Source: CAMXAS01 sp964442435 (lineage in GTDB: Bacteria > Bacteroidota > Bacteroidia > Bacteroidales > P3). From it: DNA of 64,000 bases. Position numbers and translations under genes: made by a program. The notes beneath the pieces were generated by a model. It was not told where the DNA came from. It did not search any database and saw nothing but the letters and a program-made list of their open reading frames with translations. The stretch is taken from assembly GCA_964442435.1 (NCBI GenBank), contig CAYTZG010000006.1, forward strand, positions 49,067 through 113,066. Direction: 5' to 3'. Positions 45,011 through 54,387 of this stretch are shown here, in pieces (positions within the stretch are counted from its first letter, which is position 1; the number at the start of each line of letters is the position of its first letter).

Positions 45011-46978
45011 CTAACGCTTAGACTGAGGCTTGAGACGGAAATACCCCTCGCCCTGCGCGGGGTCGGGCTCCAGAAACTCCATCTCCAGCAGGTATTGCCA
45101 AAACAGACAGACGTCGTCTTCGTCCCATTCGGGAAAACGGTCGCAGAGGTCGCGCGCGTCCATGGCCTCGCGGCTCAACAGCGGCGCGGCCTGTTGATAC
45201 ATCTTGGTATATACAGCGTCGCTCAACCCGCCGCGCTTGCGGCGCAGACAGGCGTCGCAACGGCCGCAGTCGGTATCGCTCTCCTCGCCGAAATAGGCCA
45301 CGAGATAGCGGCTGCGGCAGAGCCGCCCTTCGGCCGCATAGTCAAGCATGGCCTGTAGCTTTTTCCAAGCCGTTTCCTTGCGCCGCTTATAGACGTCCGA
45401 CGCCAGAAAATAACGGCCCGGCTCCACGCGGGCGCGCAAGAACAGCACCGTGGGCGTCTTGGGCAACGGCTTGTAGCTGAGACAGTCGCCGGCCTGCAAG
45501 GCCTGCAACTGCCGCACCACCTCCGCCTCGGGCAAATCCAGCTTGCGGGCCATCGTCTTTTCGGACACCGCGCCGTAGTCGCTGAACAGGCGGCCGCCAT
45601 AGAGCCGCAACAGGGTTCTGAGCACCGGCGACGTGGCGGGGTGGGCCACCTCGTAGCGGTACAAGGTTTCGGGCTCGGCCGTGATATGCACGCGGGAGGC
45701 GGCCTTCAACGGGTCGGGGAACGCCACATAGCCCTCGCGTTCCAAAAAGCCCAACGCGCTGGCGGTTTCGGGCACGGGCAAGCGGTAGGCGGCCGCAAAC
45801 TCCGTCAGCATAAACGGTTTTTCCACGCCCTCGCCCGACCCGACGGGCAAGCCGGCGTAGTTGCACAGGGCCTCATACACCTGCCGGATGAACTTGACGG
45901 GCGGATAGGCGCGCGCGTAGCGGGCCTCGGCTTCGGCGCGGTCGGAAGCGTGATACAGCAACAGGGCCGTGGCCGGCTTGCCGTCGCGCCCACCCCGCCC
46001 CGCTTCCTGAAAATAGGCCTCTATGGTATCGGGCAGGTCGAGATGCACCACCAGACGCACGTCCGGCTTGTCGATGCCCATGCCGAACGCATTGGTGGCC
46101 ACGATGACGCGGATGCGGTCGGCCATCCAGTCCTCCTGCCGCGCGTTGCGCACCTCAGCCGGCAGGCCGGCATGATAGGCCGCCGCCGGCAGGCCGTTGC
46201 GGCACAGCCACTCGGCCACCTCCACGGTCTTGCGCCGGTTGCGGACATAGACGATGCCGCAGCCCCCCACCTTGCGCAACGCGCGGTGCAGCCGCCCCAG
46301 CTTGTCTTCTTCCTCGGCGGCGTAATACGTCAGGTTGGGCCGCACGAAGCTCTTGCGGAACACCTTGCGCGGCTTAATCCGCAACTTGTCCTGTATGTCG
46401 GTCACGACGTCGGGCGTGGCCGTGGCCGTGAGCGCCAACAGCGGCGTGCGCGGCGCGTAGGCACGCAATTCGGCTATCTGCAGGTAGGGCGGACGGAAAT
46501 CATAGCCCCATTGCGACACGCAATGCGCCTCGTCCACGGCAATGAGCCCCACTTCCATCTGCTGGAAAGCCGCCAGAAAACGGCGGTTTTGCAAACGTTC
46601 CGCCGAAACGTACAGAAACTTGAGGTCGCCGCGCACGGCCCTGTCCAAACAGAGTTCCTGCTCTTCGGGCGAGAGACCCGTATATATGGCGGCGGCTTCG
46701 ATGCCCTGCCGTTGCAGGTGCGCCACCTGGTCTTTCATCAACGCAATCAGTGGCGAAACCACGATGCAGACGCCCTTGCGCGCCAAGCCCGGCACCTGAA
46801 AACAGACCGACTTGCCGCCGCCCGTGGGCAACAGCGCCAACGCGTCGCCGCCCGCACACACGTGCAGCACGATGTCTTCCTGCAACGGACGGAAGCTGTC
46901 GTAGCCCCAATACCGTTTCAGAATCGCCCGCACGGTGGCGCTGTCGATGTTTCCCTGCGGCTTGGTTTCCTGCGTCAT
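45011..46978 (-). CDS. recQ: RecQ-family ATP-dependent DNA helicase
   Basis: A 655-residue 3'-5' helicase. Walker A LLPTGGGKSVCFQVP near residue 51, the DEAH box VDEAHCVSQWGYDFRP, and helicase C motifs GMGIDKPDVRLVVHLDLPD and QEAGRGGRDG. The RecQ zinc region has CRSRYLVAYFGE...CGRCDAC, though it lies further C-terminal than in E. coli RecQ and follows a divergent winged-helix region. No HRDC domain is recognisable. It belongs to the short Bacteroidota RecQ group, of which several copies per genome are usual. The -7 box is at 47014-47021. Confidence 0.94.
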   Translation of the reverse strand: MTQETKPQGNIDSATVRAILKRYWGYDSFRPLQEDIVLHVCAGGDALALLPTGGGKSVCFQVPGLARKGVCIVVSPLIALMKDQVAHLQRQGIEAAAIYTGLSPEEQELCLDRAVRGDLKFLYVSAERLQNRRFLAAFQQMEVGLIAVDEAHCVSQWGYDFRPPYLQIAELRAYAPRTPLLALTATATPDVVTDIQDKLRIKPRKVFRKSFVRPNLTYYAAEEEDKLGRLHRALRKVGGCGIVYVRNRRKTVEVAEWLCRNGLPAAAYHAGLPAEVRNARQEDWMADRIRVIVATNAFGMGIDKPDVRLVVHLDLPDTIEAYFQEAGRGGRDGKPATALLLYHASDRAEAEARYARAYPPVKFIRQVYEALCNYAGLPVGSGEGVEKPFMLTEFAAAYRLPVPETASALGFLEREGYVAFPDPLKAASRVHITAEPETLYRYEVAHPATSPVLRTLLRLYGGRLFSDYGAVSEKTMARKLDLPEAEVVRQLQALQAGDCLSYKPLPKTPTVLFLRARVEPGRYFLASDVYKRRKETAWKKLQAMLDYAAEGRLCRSRYLVAYFGEESDTDCGRCDACLRRKRGGLSDAVYTKMYQQAAPLLSREAMDARDLCDRFPEWDEDDVCLFWQYLLEMEFLEPDPAQGEGYFRLKPQSKR

Positions 46979-47013
46979 GATTTTTTTTGTAATTTCGCGG
47001 TGTTAACTGACTT

Positions 47014-47021
47014 CAAAGGTA
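47014..47021 (-). promoter_or_regulatory. -7 box of recQ
   Basis: TACCTTTG on the minus strand about 35 bases upstream of the recQ ATG, in the 69-base divergent gap. No consensus -33 at correct spacing. Confidence 0.55.
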
Positions 47022-47047
47022 GCATTTTTTGACCAAACCGCCGCGCC

Positions 47048-47986
47048 ATGCTGATTCGCCTCTGCAAAAACAATTCGGCCAAACAGGGCTTGTTCCTGTT
47101 CATACTCTCGCTCTGCTTATGGAGCAAGTTTTTCTTCGCCACCGGCTTCGGCGACTACCGCGTGTATCTGCTTTGGCTGCTCGTCCTTGCGGAATCGGCC
47201 TTCGTCACGTATATCCTCAACCGGCACAAACTCTCCAAAAACAGTTTGTTCGTGGCCGTGGTCTATCTGCTGTGCCGCACGGTGTTCGGCTTTGCCGTGG
47301 GCGCGGACGGCCTCCCCGCCGACTTCACGTTTACGGCCATTACCGCCGTGCCGTTCCTGTTCCTGTGGGCCGCTTATTACTTCCTGCGGATGTATGAGGC
47401 CGAATTTTCGCTGCCGGCCCTGCTCAACGGGGCGGTGCTGTGGTCGGTGGCGGCGATCGTCTGCCCGACGATTGTATATACCTTGCCCTGCATCTTTTTG
47501 ATATTGCTCGTTTATTCGGCCAACCGCGGTCGGGTGTGGGGCGTGGCCATCCTCGGCATGGCGCTGCCGTTCGCGCTCATGGGCATCCGCGACTTTTTGC
47601 AGGATAGCGCCTGGCTGACCGGCTGGTATCAGCAAATCCCCGCTTTCCTGCCCGAAGGCCTGCCGTTTGCGCCCGACAGCCTGTCGTTTTACTTCGCGCT
47701 CGTTTTGCTGCTAACGGCCATTTTCGGCTGGGTATATTTGAAACAGAACCCCATAGAGGGCGAGATTTTAGAGCGTAAACGCGCGTCGGCCATCGCCGCC
47801 GCTTTCGTCTATTTCTTCCTTTACTTCTGCCTGATAACGGCCGACCCGGCCATCACGACGATGCCGCTGCTGTTTTCAACGGCCTACCTTACGGGCGACT
47901 ACTTCACCAGAAAAAAAGAGACCCTCCTTTCGGAAGGCCTCTTCTTGGTTTTGGTCGTTTTGGGGCTGTTGAGCGTATGGCTCTAA
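47048..47986 (+). CDS. DUF6427-type polytopic membrane protein
   Basis: A 312-residue inner-membrane protein with about eight or nine hydrophobic helices (e.g. VYLLWLLVLAESAFVTYIL, LFVAVVYLLCRTVFGFAV, TIVYTLPCIFLILLVYSA, FYFALVLLLTAIFGWVYL). Similar in size and pattern to DUF6427 proteins of Bacteroidota; function unknown. The short loop FSLPALLNGAVLWSVAA recurs in the family. It stands alone, divergent from recQ and convergent with the CoA-transferase gene, with only 14 bases to the latter. Confidence 0.8.
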   Translation: MLIRLCKNNSAKQGLFLFILSLCLWSKFFFATGFGDYRVYLLWLLVLAESAFVTYILNRHKLSKNSLFVAVVYLLCRTVFGFAVGADGLPADFTFTAITAVPFLFLWAAYYFLRMYEAEFSLPALLNGAVLWSVAAIVCPTIVYTLPCIFLILLVYSANRGRVWGVAILGMALPFALMGIRDFLQDSAWLTGWYQQIPAFLPEGLPFAPDSLSFYFALVLLLTAIFGWVYLKQNPIEGEILERKRASAIAAAFVYFFLYFCLITADPAITTMPLLFSTAYLTGDYFTRKKETLLSEGLFLVLVVLGLLSVWL

Positions 47987-48000
47987 GCCCCGTATCGGTT

Positions 48001-49299
48001 TTATTTCACGAAATGGAAATGCGAACCGTAGCGTTCGAACGCCGCCTTGTCCAACTCCTCGCGGTGGTCGGGATGCGCTATTGAAATCAACAGCCGCGCG
48101 CGTTCCTGCAACGTCTTGCCGTAGAGGTTCACGGCACCGTATTCGGTTACCACCCAGTGGATGTTGCTGCGCGTGGTAACGACGCCCGCGCCCAACGTCA
48201 GCGTGTTGGCGATTTTGCTAACGCCCTTGTTCGTGACGGAAGGCATGGCCACAATCGGCTTGCCGCCCTCGCTCAACGAAGCACCGCGCATAAAGTCAAT
48301 CTGACCGCCCACGCCCGAATAGAACTTGGTACCGATGGAGTCGGCGCAGACCTGACCCGTAAGGTCTATCTGCAAGGCCGAGTTGATGGCCGTTACCTTC
48401 GGGTTTCTGGCCACGACGCAGGGGTCGTTCGTATAGCCCACGTCCATCATCAGCACGCCGGGGTTGTCGTCCACAAAATCGTAAACGTCCTTGCTGCCCA
48501 TCAGGAAAGTGGACACGATTTTGCCCTTGTCGATGCGCTTGTTGGCACCGTTGATGACGCCCGTGCGCACGAGCCCCAGCACGCCGTCGGCGAACATTTC
48601 GGTATGCACGCCCAGGTTCTTGTGGTTCGTCAGCTGCGACAACACGGCGTTGGGGATGCTGCCGATGCCCATCTGCAACGTGGCGCCGTCTTCAATCAAG
48701 GCCGCCACATTCTTGCCGATTTGCACCTCTATGTCGGAGGGTTCGGCAAAATGAGCCGTAATCAGCGGCGCATCGTCTTCCACAAACACGTCAATCATCG
48801 AAATGGGAATCATCGCATCGCCGAAAGCACGCGGCATCTGCGGGTTGACGACGCCTATCACGGTGTCGGCGGTTTCTACGGCCGCCAACGTGGCATCCAC
48901 CGACGTACCCAACGAAACATAGCCGTGCTTGTCGGGCGGCGTAATCTGCACCATGGCCACCTGCGGACGGCAATAGCCCTCGCGGATAAGACGCTGGGTC
49001 TCGGACAGGAAGATGGGGATATAGTCGGCGTAGCCGGCCTGCGTGTCCTTGCGCACGTTGGCGCCCACGAAGAACGACTCCAGCTGGAAGATGCCCTCGA
49101 ATTCGGGCGCGCTGTAAGGCGCTTCGCCTTCCGTATGCAAATGCTGGATTTTGATATCCTTGATTTCCTTGCGACGGCCTCTTTCGCACAACGCCTTAAT
49201 CAGACCTTGCGGCGCGCAGGCCACCGAATGGATGTGAATGCGGTCACCGCTCTTCACAACCTTAACCGCCTCTTCGGCGGAAACTGCCTTGTACATCAT
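48001..49299 (-). CDS. acetyl-CoA hydrolase/transferase family CoA-transferase
   Basis: A class I CoA-transferase moving CoA between acyl groups such as acetate, butyrate, succinate or 4-hydroxybutyrate. The ATG at 49299 (or 49296) gives MMYKAVSAEEAV and about 432 residues, typical; further upstream in-frame codons lie beyond the promoter. Family motifs: MGIGSIPNAVLSQL, catalytic Glu in LGVHTEMFADG, and VGGQIDFMRGA near the C-terminus. Oral and gut Bacteroidales use such enzymes in butyrate and 4-hydroxybutyrate metabolism. Substrate cannot be fixed from sequence. Confidence 0.9.
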   Translation of the reverse strand: MMYKAVSAEEAVKVVKSGDRIHIHSVACAPQGLIKALCERGRRKEIKDIKIQHLHTEGEAPYSAPEFEGIFQLESFFVGANVRKDTQAGYADYIPIFLSETQRLIREGYCRPQVAMVQITPPDKHGYVSLGTSVDATLAAVETADTVIGVVNPQMPRAFGDAMIPISMIDVFVEDDAPLITAHFAEPSDIEVQIGKNVAALIEDGATLQMGIGSIPNAVLSQLTNHKNLGVHTEMFADGVLGLVRTGVINGANKRIDKGKIVSTFLMGSKDVYDFVDDNPGVLMMDVGYTNDPCVVARNPKVTAINSALQIDLTGQVCADSIGTKFYSGVGGQIDFMRGASLSEGGKPIVAMPSVTNKGVSKIANTLTLGAGVVTTRSNIHWVVTEYGAVNLYGKTLQERARLLISIAHPDHREELDKAAFERYGSHFHFVK

Positions 49300-49329
49300 A
49301 TTATGATCGTTTTTTTTATTTTCCGATAG

Positions 49330-49337
49330 CAAATATA
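49330..49337 (-). promoter_or_regulatory. -7 box of the CoA-transferase gene
   Basis: TATATTTG on the minus strand about 30 bases upstream of the ATG at 49299, just before the stop of the upstream peptidase gene. It implies independent transcription. Confidence 0.6.
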
Positions 49338-49343
49338 CGGATT

Positions 49344-50783
49344 TTAAAACATATAATCCCATACGGGCAACGCCACGGGCGTCGTCTTCAGGGCTTTCAG
49401 CGCCTTGTTGTCCAAGTATTTCTTATTGATGACGAAACGGAACATATATTCGTTGAACCAACCGTCGGTAAACGTCAGGTAGCCGTTGTGGCCCGCGTTG
49501 GCGCCCCAGCTGTTCTCAAACTCCCATTTAACGGGGTTGTCCTTGCCGTCGGTATCGCAGCCAATCAGCAGCATGGCGTGCGCCGAACCGCTCTGACGGC
49601 TCAGGATGCGGTCTTTCTTATCCATGCCGAAATCCACGCCCAGCAGGCTGTTGTAGTCGTAGAGCCCGGTATCGAGTATGCCGGCGTCCGACTGGAACTG
49701 TTTGCCCACGTCGCTGGACGTATATAAGGGCTCGTTGGCCTTAATCGAAGCCAAGGCCGCTTTCTTGATGTCTTCGAGCGGCAGGTTCAGGTAAATCCAG
49801 TTTAAGCCTTCGTAGGTGTTGCGGTAGTTGGCGATGTCATAGACCTGATAGTAGGGCCGCGTGGGGTCGTGCATAATCATGACGTAGTGGTCGGGCGTAA
49901 AGTCGGCCGGCACCACTTCTTCGTAAAAGCGCATCGGCGTATAGTTTTCCAAGGCCTTGATGTCGCCGTCTTTCGTCTTGTAACGCCACGTAAACTGAAC
50001 GGGCGGCTCGCCGAGGCAGAGGCTCAGGATGCGGTAAACGTCCTTGAGCGCCGCCATCTTGATGTTGCGGAGCACGGTTTCGGTGGGCGCGGCGTCCAGC
50101 TGGTCGGCGGCGGCCTGAGCGGCGGCCTTGCGGATTTCCATGCCGCCCTTGCGCAAGCGTTCGTTTACGAGCGACACCATCTGCGACGTGGCGTTGGCGT
50201 GTTCGGTTTCGGGCATGACCTCAGCCGGCACAAGCCCGTATTTGGAGGCTACGTTGTAATAGAGGTTCCACACGCCGCCGTCGTTCACGGGGTCTTTGAA
50301 GAACGTCACCACTTCGCGGTCATCCTGGTCGCGGTCGGCCGTGCGTATCATATTTTCCAGAAACAGGTTCGACTTCTCCAATATATCGTAGAAATAAAGG
50401 TAGTTATGCGAAAAGTCAAACGCATCGATGTTGTATTTTTTCATGACCAACGGGCGCAACGTGTTCAAGGACGTGAACATCCAGCAACGGCCCGAACGCT
50501 TTTGGTCGGTGATGCCCTTGACATCGACGCGGTATTTGAAGAAATGGTCGATTTTGCCCTGACGTTCGCGGTTGAGCGCGTTGGCCTTGATGTTGGCGTC
50601 TTGCGTCAATACGTTCTGAATGGCACGCGTGGAAGCGTCTTTGTCAAAACTCTGACGCAACGTCTGCAATTCCGCTTCGTCCAACGCCTGCGCCATAGCC
50701 GGTTGAACCGCCGCGCCCGCTCCGAGGCACAGCAAGCCGGCGAGGAAACGCACGGCCGATTTTCGTAGATTCATCTTTTTCAT
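49344..50783 (-). CDS. exported C1B-family (bleomycin hydrolase/PepC-like) cysteine peptidase
   Basis: A 479-residue aminopeptidase C-type peptidase. Unlike cytosolic PepC it has a signal peptide (RFLAGLLCLGAGAAVQPAMAQ), so it should act in the periplasm or outside. The catalytic Cys is in QKRSGRCWMFTSLN near residue 100, His in SGSAHAMLLIG near 403, and Asn in FENSWGANAGHNGYL near 425. The start overlaps the stop of the NadD-HydE fusion gene (ATGA), so the two are translationally coupled although functionally unrelated as far as I can tell. Confidence 0.92.
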   Translation of the reverse strand: MKKMNLRKSAVRFLAGLLCLGAGAAVQPAMAQALDEAELQTLRQSFDKDASTRAIQNVLTQDANIKANALNRERQGKIDHFFKYRVDVKGITDQKRSGRCWMFTSLNTLRPLVMKKYNIDAFDFSHNYLYFYDILEKSNLFLENMIRTADRDQDDREVVTFFKDPVNDGGVWNLYYNVASKYGLVPAEVMPETEHANATSQMVSLVNERLRKGGMEIRKAAAQAAADQLDAAPTETVLRNIKMAALKDVYRILSLCLGEPPVQFTWRYKTKDGDIKALENYTPMRFYEEVVPADFTPDHYVMIMHDPTRPYYQVYDIANYRNTYEGLNWIYLNLPLEDIKKAALASIKANEPLYTSSDVGKQFQSDAGILDTGLYDYNSLLGVDFGMDKKDRILSRQSGSAHAMLLIGCDTDGKDNPVKWEFENSWGANAGHNGYLTFTDGWFNEYMFRFVINKKYLDNKALKALKTTPVALPVWDYMF

Positions 50784-52453
50784 ATCGTGTTTTGTTTTCT
50801 ATCGTAGTAATGCCGCGGGTCGCCCTTTTCAAAATAGCGGAGTTCGCACCCCGCCGCCCGCACAAGGGCTTCGATATTGGCCTTGGCGTCCTGCTCGCTC
50901 CCGCAGATGCAGAGTTTGTTTTCGTAAAGGAAATAGTTTTCGCGGTAACGACCCGGCGTGATGTTGGGCATGATGACGTTGGCCGCGATGCGCAAGGCCG
51001 CCTCCCGCCCCTGCGGATGCAACGAGGCCATGGCCGTGGTGGCCGCCATGTTGAGCGTGGGGATGATGAGCCGCAGCAAGGCCAGCATATTGAGCGAAAG
51101 TTCGTAGCGTTCGGCCAGGCTCGGAATCTCGTGCCGCCGCGCGTAGAGCGGCGTTTCCCGATGTTCGATGTAGGGCCCCATGCCCACCATGTCGATGCCG
51201 AAATCACGGAAAAACGCGAGGTCGGCGGCCAAATCGGCCTCCGTCTGACCGGGCAGGCCTATCATGACGCCGCTGCCCACCTGATAGTCGGCGGCCTTGA
51301 GGGCTTCCAAGGCCTTGATGCGGTCGTCGAAGCGGTGGTCGGCCGGGTGCAGCTGCGCGTAGAGCGCGGGATTGGAGGTCTCGATGCGCAACAGATAGCG
51401 CGTGGCGCCGGCCGCACGCCAGCGTTCGTAGGTTTCCGGCGTCTGTTCGCCCAACGAGAGCGTGACGCCGAGGCGGCCCTCCGTCCGCCGTGCCGTTTCT
51501 TTCAACAGCCGTTCTATCGTGCCTACAAACGCCTCGTCCTGCCGCTCGCCGCTTTGCAGCACGATGGAGCCGAAGCCCGCGCGGTAGGCGTTTTCCACGG
51601 CCGTCAGCACCTCGTCTTCCGTAACCGCATAGCGGTTCACGGCCGGATTGCCGGAACGGATGCCGCAATAGTAGCAGTTCTTGCGGCAGATATTGCTGTA
51701 TTCGATTAGACCGCGCAGATAGACCTGCGGCCCTACCGTGGCCAACTTGACCGCGCGCGCGGCCTCCCGTAAGGCTTCCGCCTGTGCACCGCGCCATTGC
51801 AAGCATTGGGCCCAGTCGGCGGGCGTATGGCCGATAAGGGCTTGCGTGGCAGCATTGTCTGCGGGAGGCCGCGCCGCCGACTGCGGCCGTGCCGCCTGCT
51901 GTCGTATATATGTGGAGCTCTGCGGCAGCAACGCGCCCCGCAGCAAGATAAAGCGGTGGGCATAGGGTGCCAACGCCTCTGGCAAACGCGGCACGGCCGT
52001 TTCCCCGTCGGCGGCGCGGGCGGGCGCTTCGGCGCCCGCCGCGCGCGGATAGACCAACACGCGACACCAGTCCAAGATGGTCTCAAACGACCGCCAGTCC
52101 GTAAACTTCTCCAAATTGTCCTCGCCCATAAGCAGGTAGAGCGGCCGCGCTGTACCCTCCTGCGCGCGCACCCGCTCCAACGTATGCACCGTGTAAGACG
52201 GACGCGGCAGATGCAGTTCCATATCGCAGGCCCGCATCCCGGCGCGGCCGGCCAAGGCCTCGTTGAGCAAGGCCCACCGCCGTTCGTCCGGCCACATCTC
52301 GGCTTCGGCCTTGAACGGGTTTCGCGCCGAAAGCATGAACCATAGGTCGGCCTGCCCGTCGAAATGGCGCAAAGCCGCCTCCGCCACGGCGATATGCCCC
52401 GTATGCACCGGATTGAAAGAACCGAAATAGAGAATGAGCGGGCGGTTGTTCAT
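50780..52453 (-). CDS. NadD-HydE fusion: nicotinate-nucleotide adenylyltransferase plus [FeFe]-hydrogenase maturase
   Basis: A continuous 557-residue frame joins two proteins that are normally separate. Residues 1-184 are NadD, which adenylates nicotinate mononucleotide: GSFNPVHTGH at 11-20, SARNPFK, SSTYIR at 179-184. The last 30 or so NadD residues (helix ending in LY) are missing. An Ala/Pro/Gln-rich linker (about 185-203) leads into HydE (about 204-557), the radical-SAM maturase that builds part of the H-cluster: VYLRGLIEYSNICRKNCYYC with cysteines 256, 260 and 263, then GSIVLQSGERQDE, IMPNITPGRYRENY. Full-length HydE is about 350 residues, so this part is complete. nadD after gmk is usual in Bacteroidales, so HydE looks like the addition. 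The 141-155 stretch is an Ala-rich loop. Confidence 0.93.
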   Translation of the reverse strand: MNNRPLILYFGSFNPVHTGHIAVAEAALRHFDGQADLWFMLSARNPFKAEAEMWPDERRWALLNEALAGRAGMRACDMELHLPRPSYTVHTLERVRAQEGTARPLYLLMGEDNLEKFTDWRSFETILDWCRVLVYPRAAGAEAPARAADGETAVPRLPEALAPYAHRFILLRGALLPQSSTYIRQQAARPQSAARPPADNAATQALIGHTPADWAQCLQWRGAQAEALREAARAVKLATVGPQVYLRGLIEYSNICRKNCYYCGIRSGNPAVNRYAVTEDEVLTAVENAYRAGFGSIVLQSGERQDEAFVGTIERLLKETARRTEGRLGVTLSLGEQTPETYERWRAAGATRYLLRIETSNPALYAQLHPADHRFDDRIKALEALKAADYQVGSGVMIGLPGQTEADLAADLAFFRDFGIDMVGMGPYIEHRETPLYARRHEIPSLAERYELSLNMLALLRLIIPTLNMAATTAMASLHPQGREAALRIAANVIMPNITPGRYRENYFLYENKLCICGSEQDAKANIEALVRAAGCELRYFEKGDPRHYYDRKQNTI

Positions 52454-52464
52454 CGCGTTGGTCG

Positions 52465-53043
52465 TTATTCCGCCTGCAAAAAGGCCGTTACCGCCGCCTG
52501 CACTTCGGCCACGGCGCGTTCCAAGTCATCGTTGACGATGCGCAAGTCAAAGCGCGGCGCGAAACCCAACTCCTCCTCCGCGCGGTCGAGCCGCTTTTTC
52601 AGGGTTTCCGGCGTTTCCGTGCCGCGTCCTTCCAAACGCCGTTTCAACTCGGCCACACTCGGCGGCTGGATGAAGATGGCCAAACTCTGTTGCGGGAACT
52701 GTTCCTTAATGCGCAGACCGCCCTTCACGTCCACGTCAAACACCACGTCCTGATTCTGCGCCCAAATGCGCGAGAGTTCGCTTTTCAACGTGCCGTAGAA
52801 CTGGCCCGCATACACTTCCTCGTATTCGAGAAAGTCGCCGGCCGCCACGGCCTTGCGGAACTCGTCGGCCGTAAGGAAATAGTAATCCCGGCCGTTTTGT
52901 TCGCCGGGCCGCATCTGTCTGGACGTGGCCGATACCGAAAACGCCAGCCGCGGCAACATCGGCAGCACCCGACGCACAATCGTGGTCTTGCCGGAGCCCG
53001 AAGGGGCCGAAAATATAACGAGTTTGCCTTGTCTTCCCATCAT
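52465..53043 (-). CDS. gmk: Gmk, guanylate kinase
   Basis: Phosphorylates GMP to GDP. The ATG at 53043 (or 53040) gives MMGRQGKLVIFSAPSGSGKT and 192 residues, normal; upstream in-frame sequence is not conserved. P-loop SAPSGSGKTT, GMP-binding SATSRQMRPGEQNGRDYYF and YGTLKSELSR, VDVKGGLRIKEQF. Eleven bases precede the NadD-HydE gene, so they are co-transcribed. Confidence 0.97.
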   Translation of the reverse strand: MMGRQGKLVIFSAPSGSGKTTIVRRVLPMLPRLAFSVSATSRQMRPGEQNGRDYYFLTADEFRKAVAAGDFLEYEEVYAGQFYGTLKSELSRIWAQNQDVVFDVDVKGGLRIKEQFPQQSLAIFIQPPSVAELKRRLEGRGTETPETLKKRLDRAEEELGFAPRFDLRIVNDDLERAVAEVQAAVTAFLQAE

Positions 53044-53104
53044 CTGCACTTTTTGAATTGTAAAGTTAGTGCAAATCGAGCACAGAAACAAATCCGCTAT
53101 AAAA

Positions 53105-54307
53105 TCACCCCAATTCGGGGAAACGGCGTTTGAGCAAATCGTAGAACGTGGCGTAGGCCAAAGAGTTTTCATCCCAAGCGTGCTGCCGGCACAGCGTCTG
53201 CCACAGCGCCGAAGCCGCCGTTGCGTCCTCGGCTTCGTTCAAACGGCTTACCGCCTCGCCATAGGCCTTGATATTGCCGCTAAACAGCTCTTGGGTCAAC
53301 AGATATTTTTCATTCACGCCGATGGTCATCTTCAAATCGACCGGGCGCGTATGCTGTATGTCGTAAATCGTCTGCGGGGCCTTGAACTTATCCACCATCG
53401 TGCGGAGTTGGCCACCGTGCAGGTTGGCGCGCGTGGAACGCAGGCTTTCCATAAGGCTGTCGCCCGCGGCGACGGGTTCCGGCGCGGTGTCGGGACGGGC
53501 CGTGGACGAAACCGCCACGCCCGACATATCCTGCTCGCCCGGCTTGACCTGCGCCTGCGCCATGGCCGTAAGTTGCGTGATATACGATTGCGGCTGGTCT
53601 TCTTCCTTAACCGTAAACTGCGCCATCGTTTCCTGCTTGATGGCCTCGTAGAGCTCGTTGGCCGGAGAGGGCGCGGGTTCGGGCTCAGGCATGGAAACGG
53701 GCTCCGGTTCGGGTTCGGGCATAGGCGCGGCCACCGCTTCAGGCATCGGTTCGGGTTCGGGCGCGGGGGCCGGTTCTTCGTCAAAGAACAAACCGAGTTC
53801 CGGTTCCTTGGGCTTTTCCACCGGGACGGCGGCTTCCATCACCTCCGCTTCCCCGGCTTCCTCCACCACGGCCGCCACGGCCTCCGGCAGTTCCGCATCC
53901 GCTTCCCCGCTCGGCATCACCTCAAAGCCAAACGACAGTTCATCCTCGTCGGCTTCCTCCAAAATAGCCGTCACCGTGGGTGCGGGCACCGGTTCGGGGG
54001 TCGGTTCAGGTTCAGGCGCCGGCGCGGCCACCGCTTCGGGTTCGGCGGGCGGCACGGGGGCTTCTTCCGCCACCGTGCGTTTAAGGGCCGCCAGCGTTTC
54101 CTTGACCGACTTCAAACTGTTTTCCTTTTCCCCGAAACACATCCGTTCAAAATCCGTCACCACGTCCAACAAACCCTGTATTTCTGTCTTCAACCGGGTA
54201 AAATCCGCCTGCGTCCGCGCGTGTTCATCCATCATCAACGCTTCCGCGCCGGCCACCACCTTATCCAATTCATTGATAAGACGCGATTGAAATTCTGCGA
54301 TATTCAT
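53105..54307 (-). CDS. conserved Bacteroidales protein with Pro/Glu-rich linker, function unknown
   Basis: 400 residues without signal peptide or membrane segment. Residues 1-85 are helical and probably coiled coil (LINELDKVVAGAEALMMDEH, LLDVVTDFERM). Residues about 85-230 are low-complexity Pro/Glu/Ala (PEPEPTPEPVPAPT and similar PEPEPEP runs). Residues about 300-400 form a compact helical domain (TIYDIQHTRPVDLKMTIGVN, EKYLLTQELFSGNIKAYGEA, LLKRRFPELG) that I recognise from uncharacterised Bacteroidales proteins. A cytosolic adaptor or scaffold is one guess. It lies 62 bases upstream of gmk on the same strand. Confidence 0.8.
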   Translation of the reverse strand: MNIAEFQSRLINELDKVVAGAEALMMDEHARTQADFTRLKTEIQGLLDVVTDFERMCFGEKENSLKSVKETLAALKRTVAEEAPVPPAEPEAVAAPAPEPEPTPEPVPAPTVTAILEEADEDELSFGFEVMPSGEADAELPEAVAAVVEEAGEAEVMEAAVPVEKPKEPELGLFFDEEPAPAPEPEPMPEAVAAPMPEPEPEPVSMPEPEPAPSPANELYEAIKQETMAQFTVKEEDQPQSYITQLTAMAQAQVKPGEQDMSGVAVSSTARPDTAPEPVAAGDSLMESLRSTRANLHGGQLRTMVDKFKAPQTIYDIQHTRPVDLKMTIGVNEKYLLTQELFSGNIKAYGEAVSRLNEAEDATAASALWQTLCRQHAWDENSLAYATFYDLLKRRFPELG

Positions 54308-54387
54308 AGCCTTACACTTTAAGTCACGATATACTAAACCGCCTGCAAGATAGAGATAATTCCGCCGCCCGACACACCGCCCCCGCC

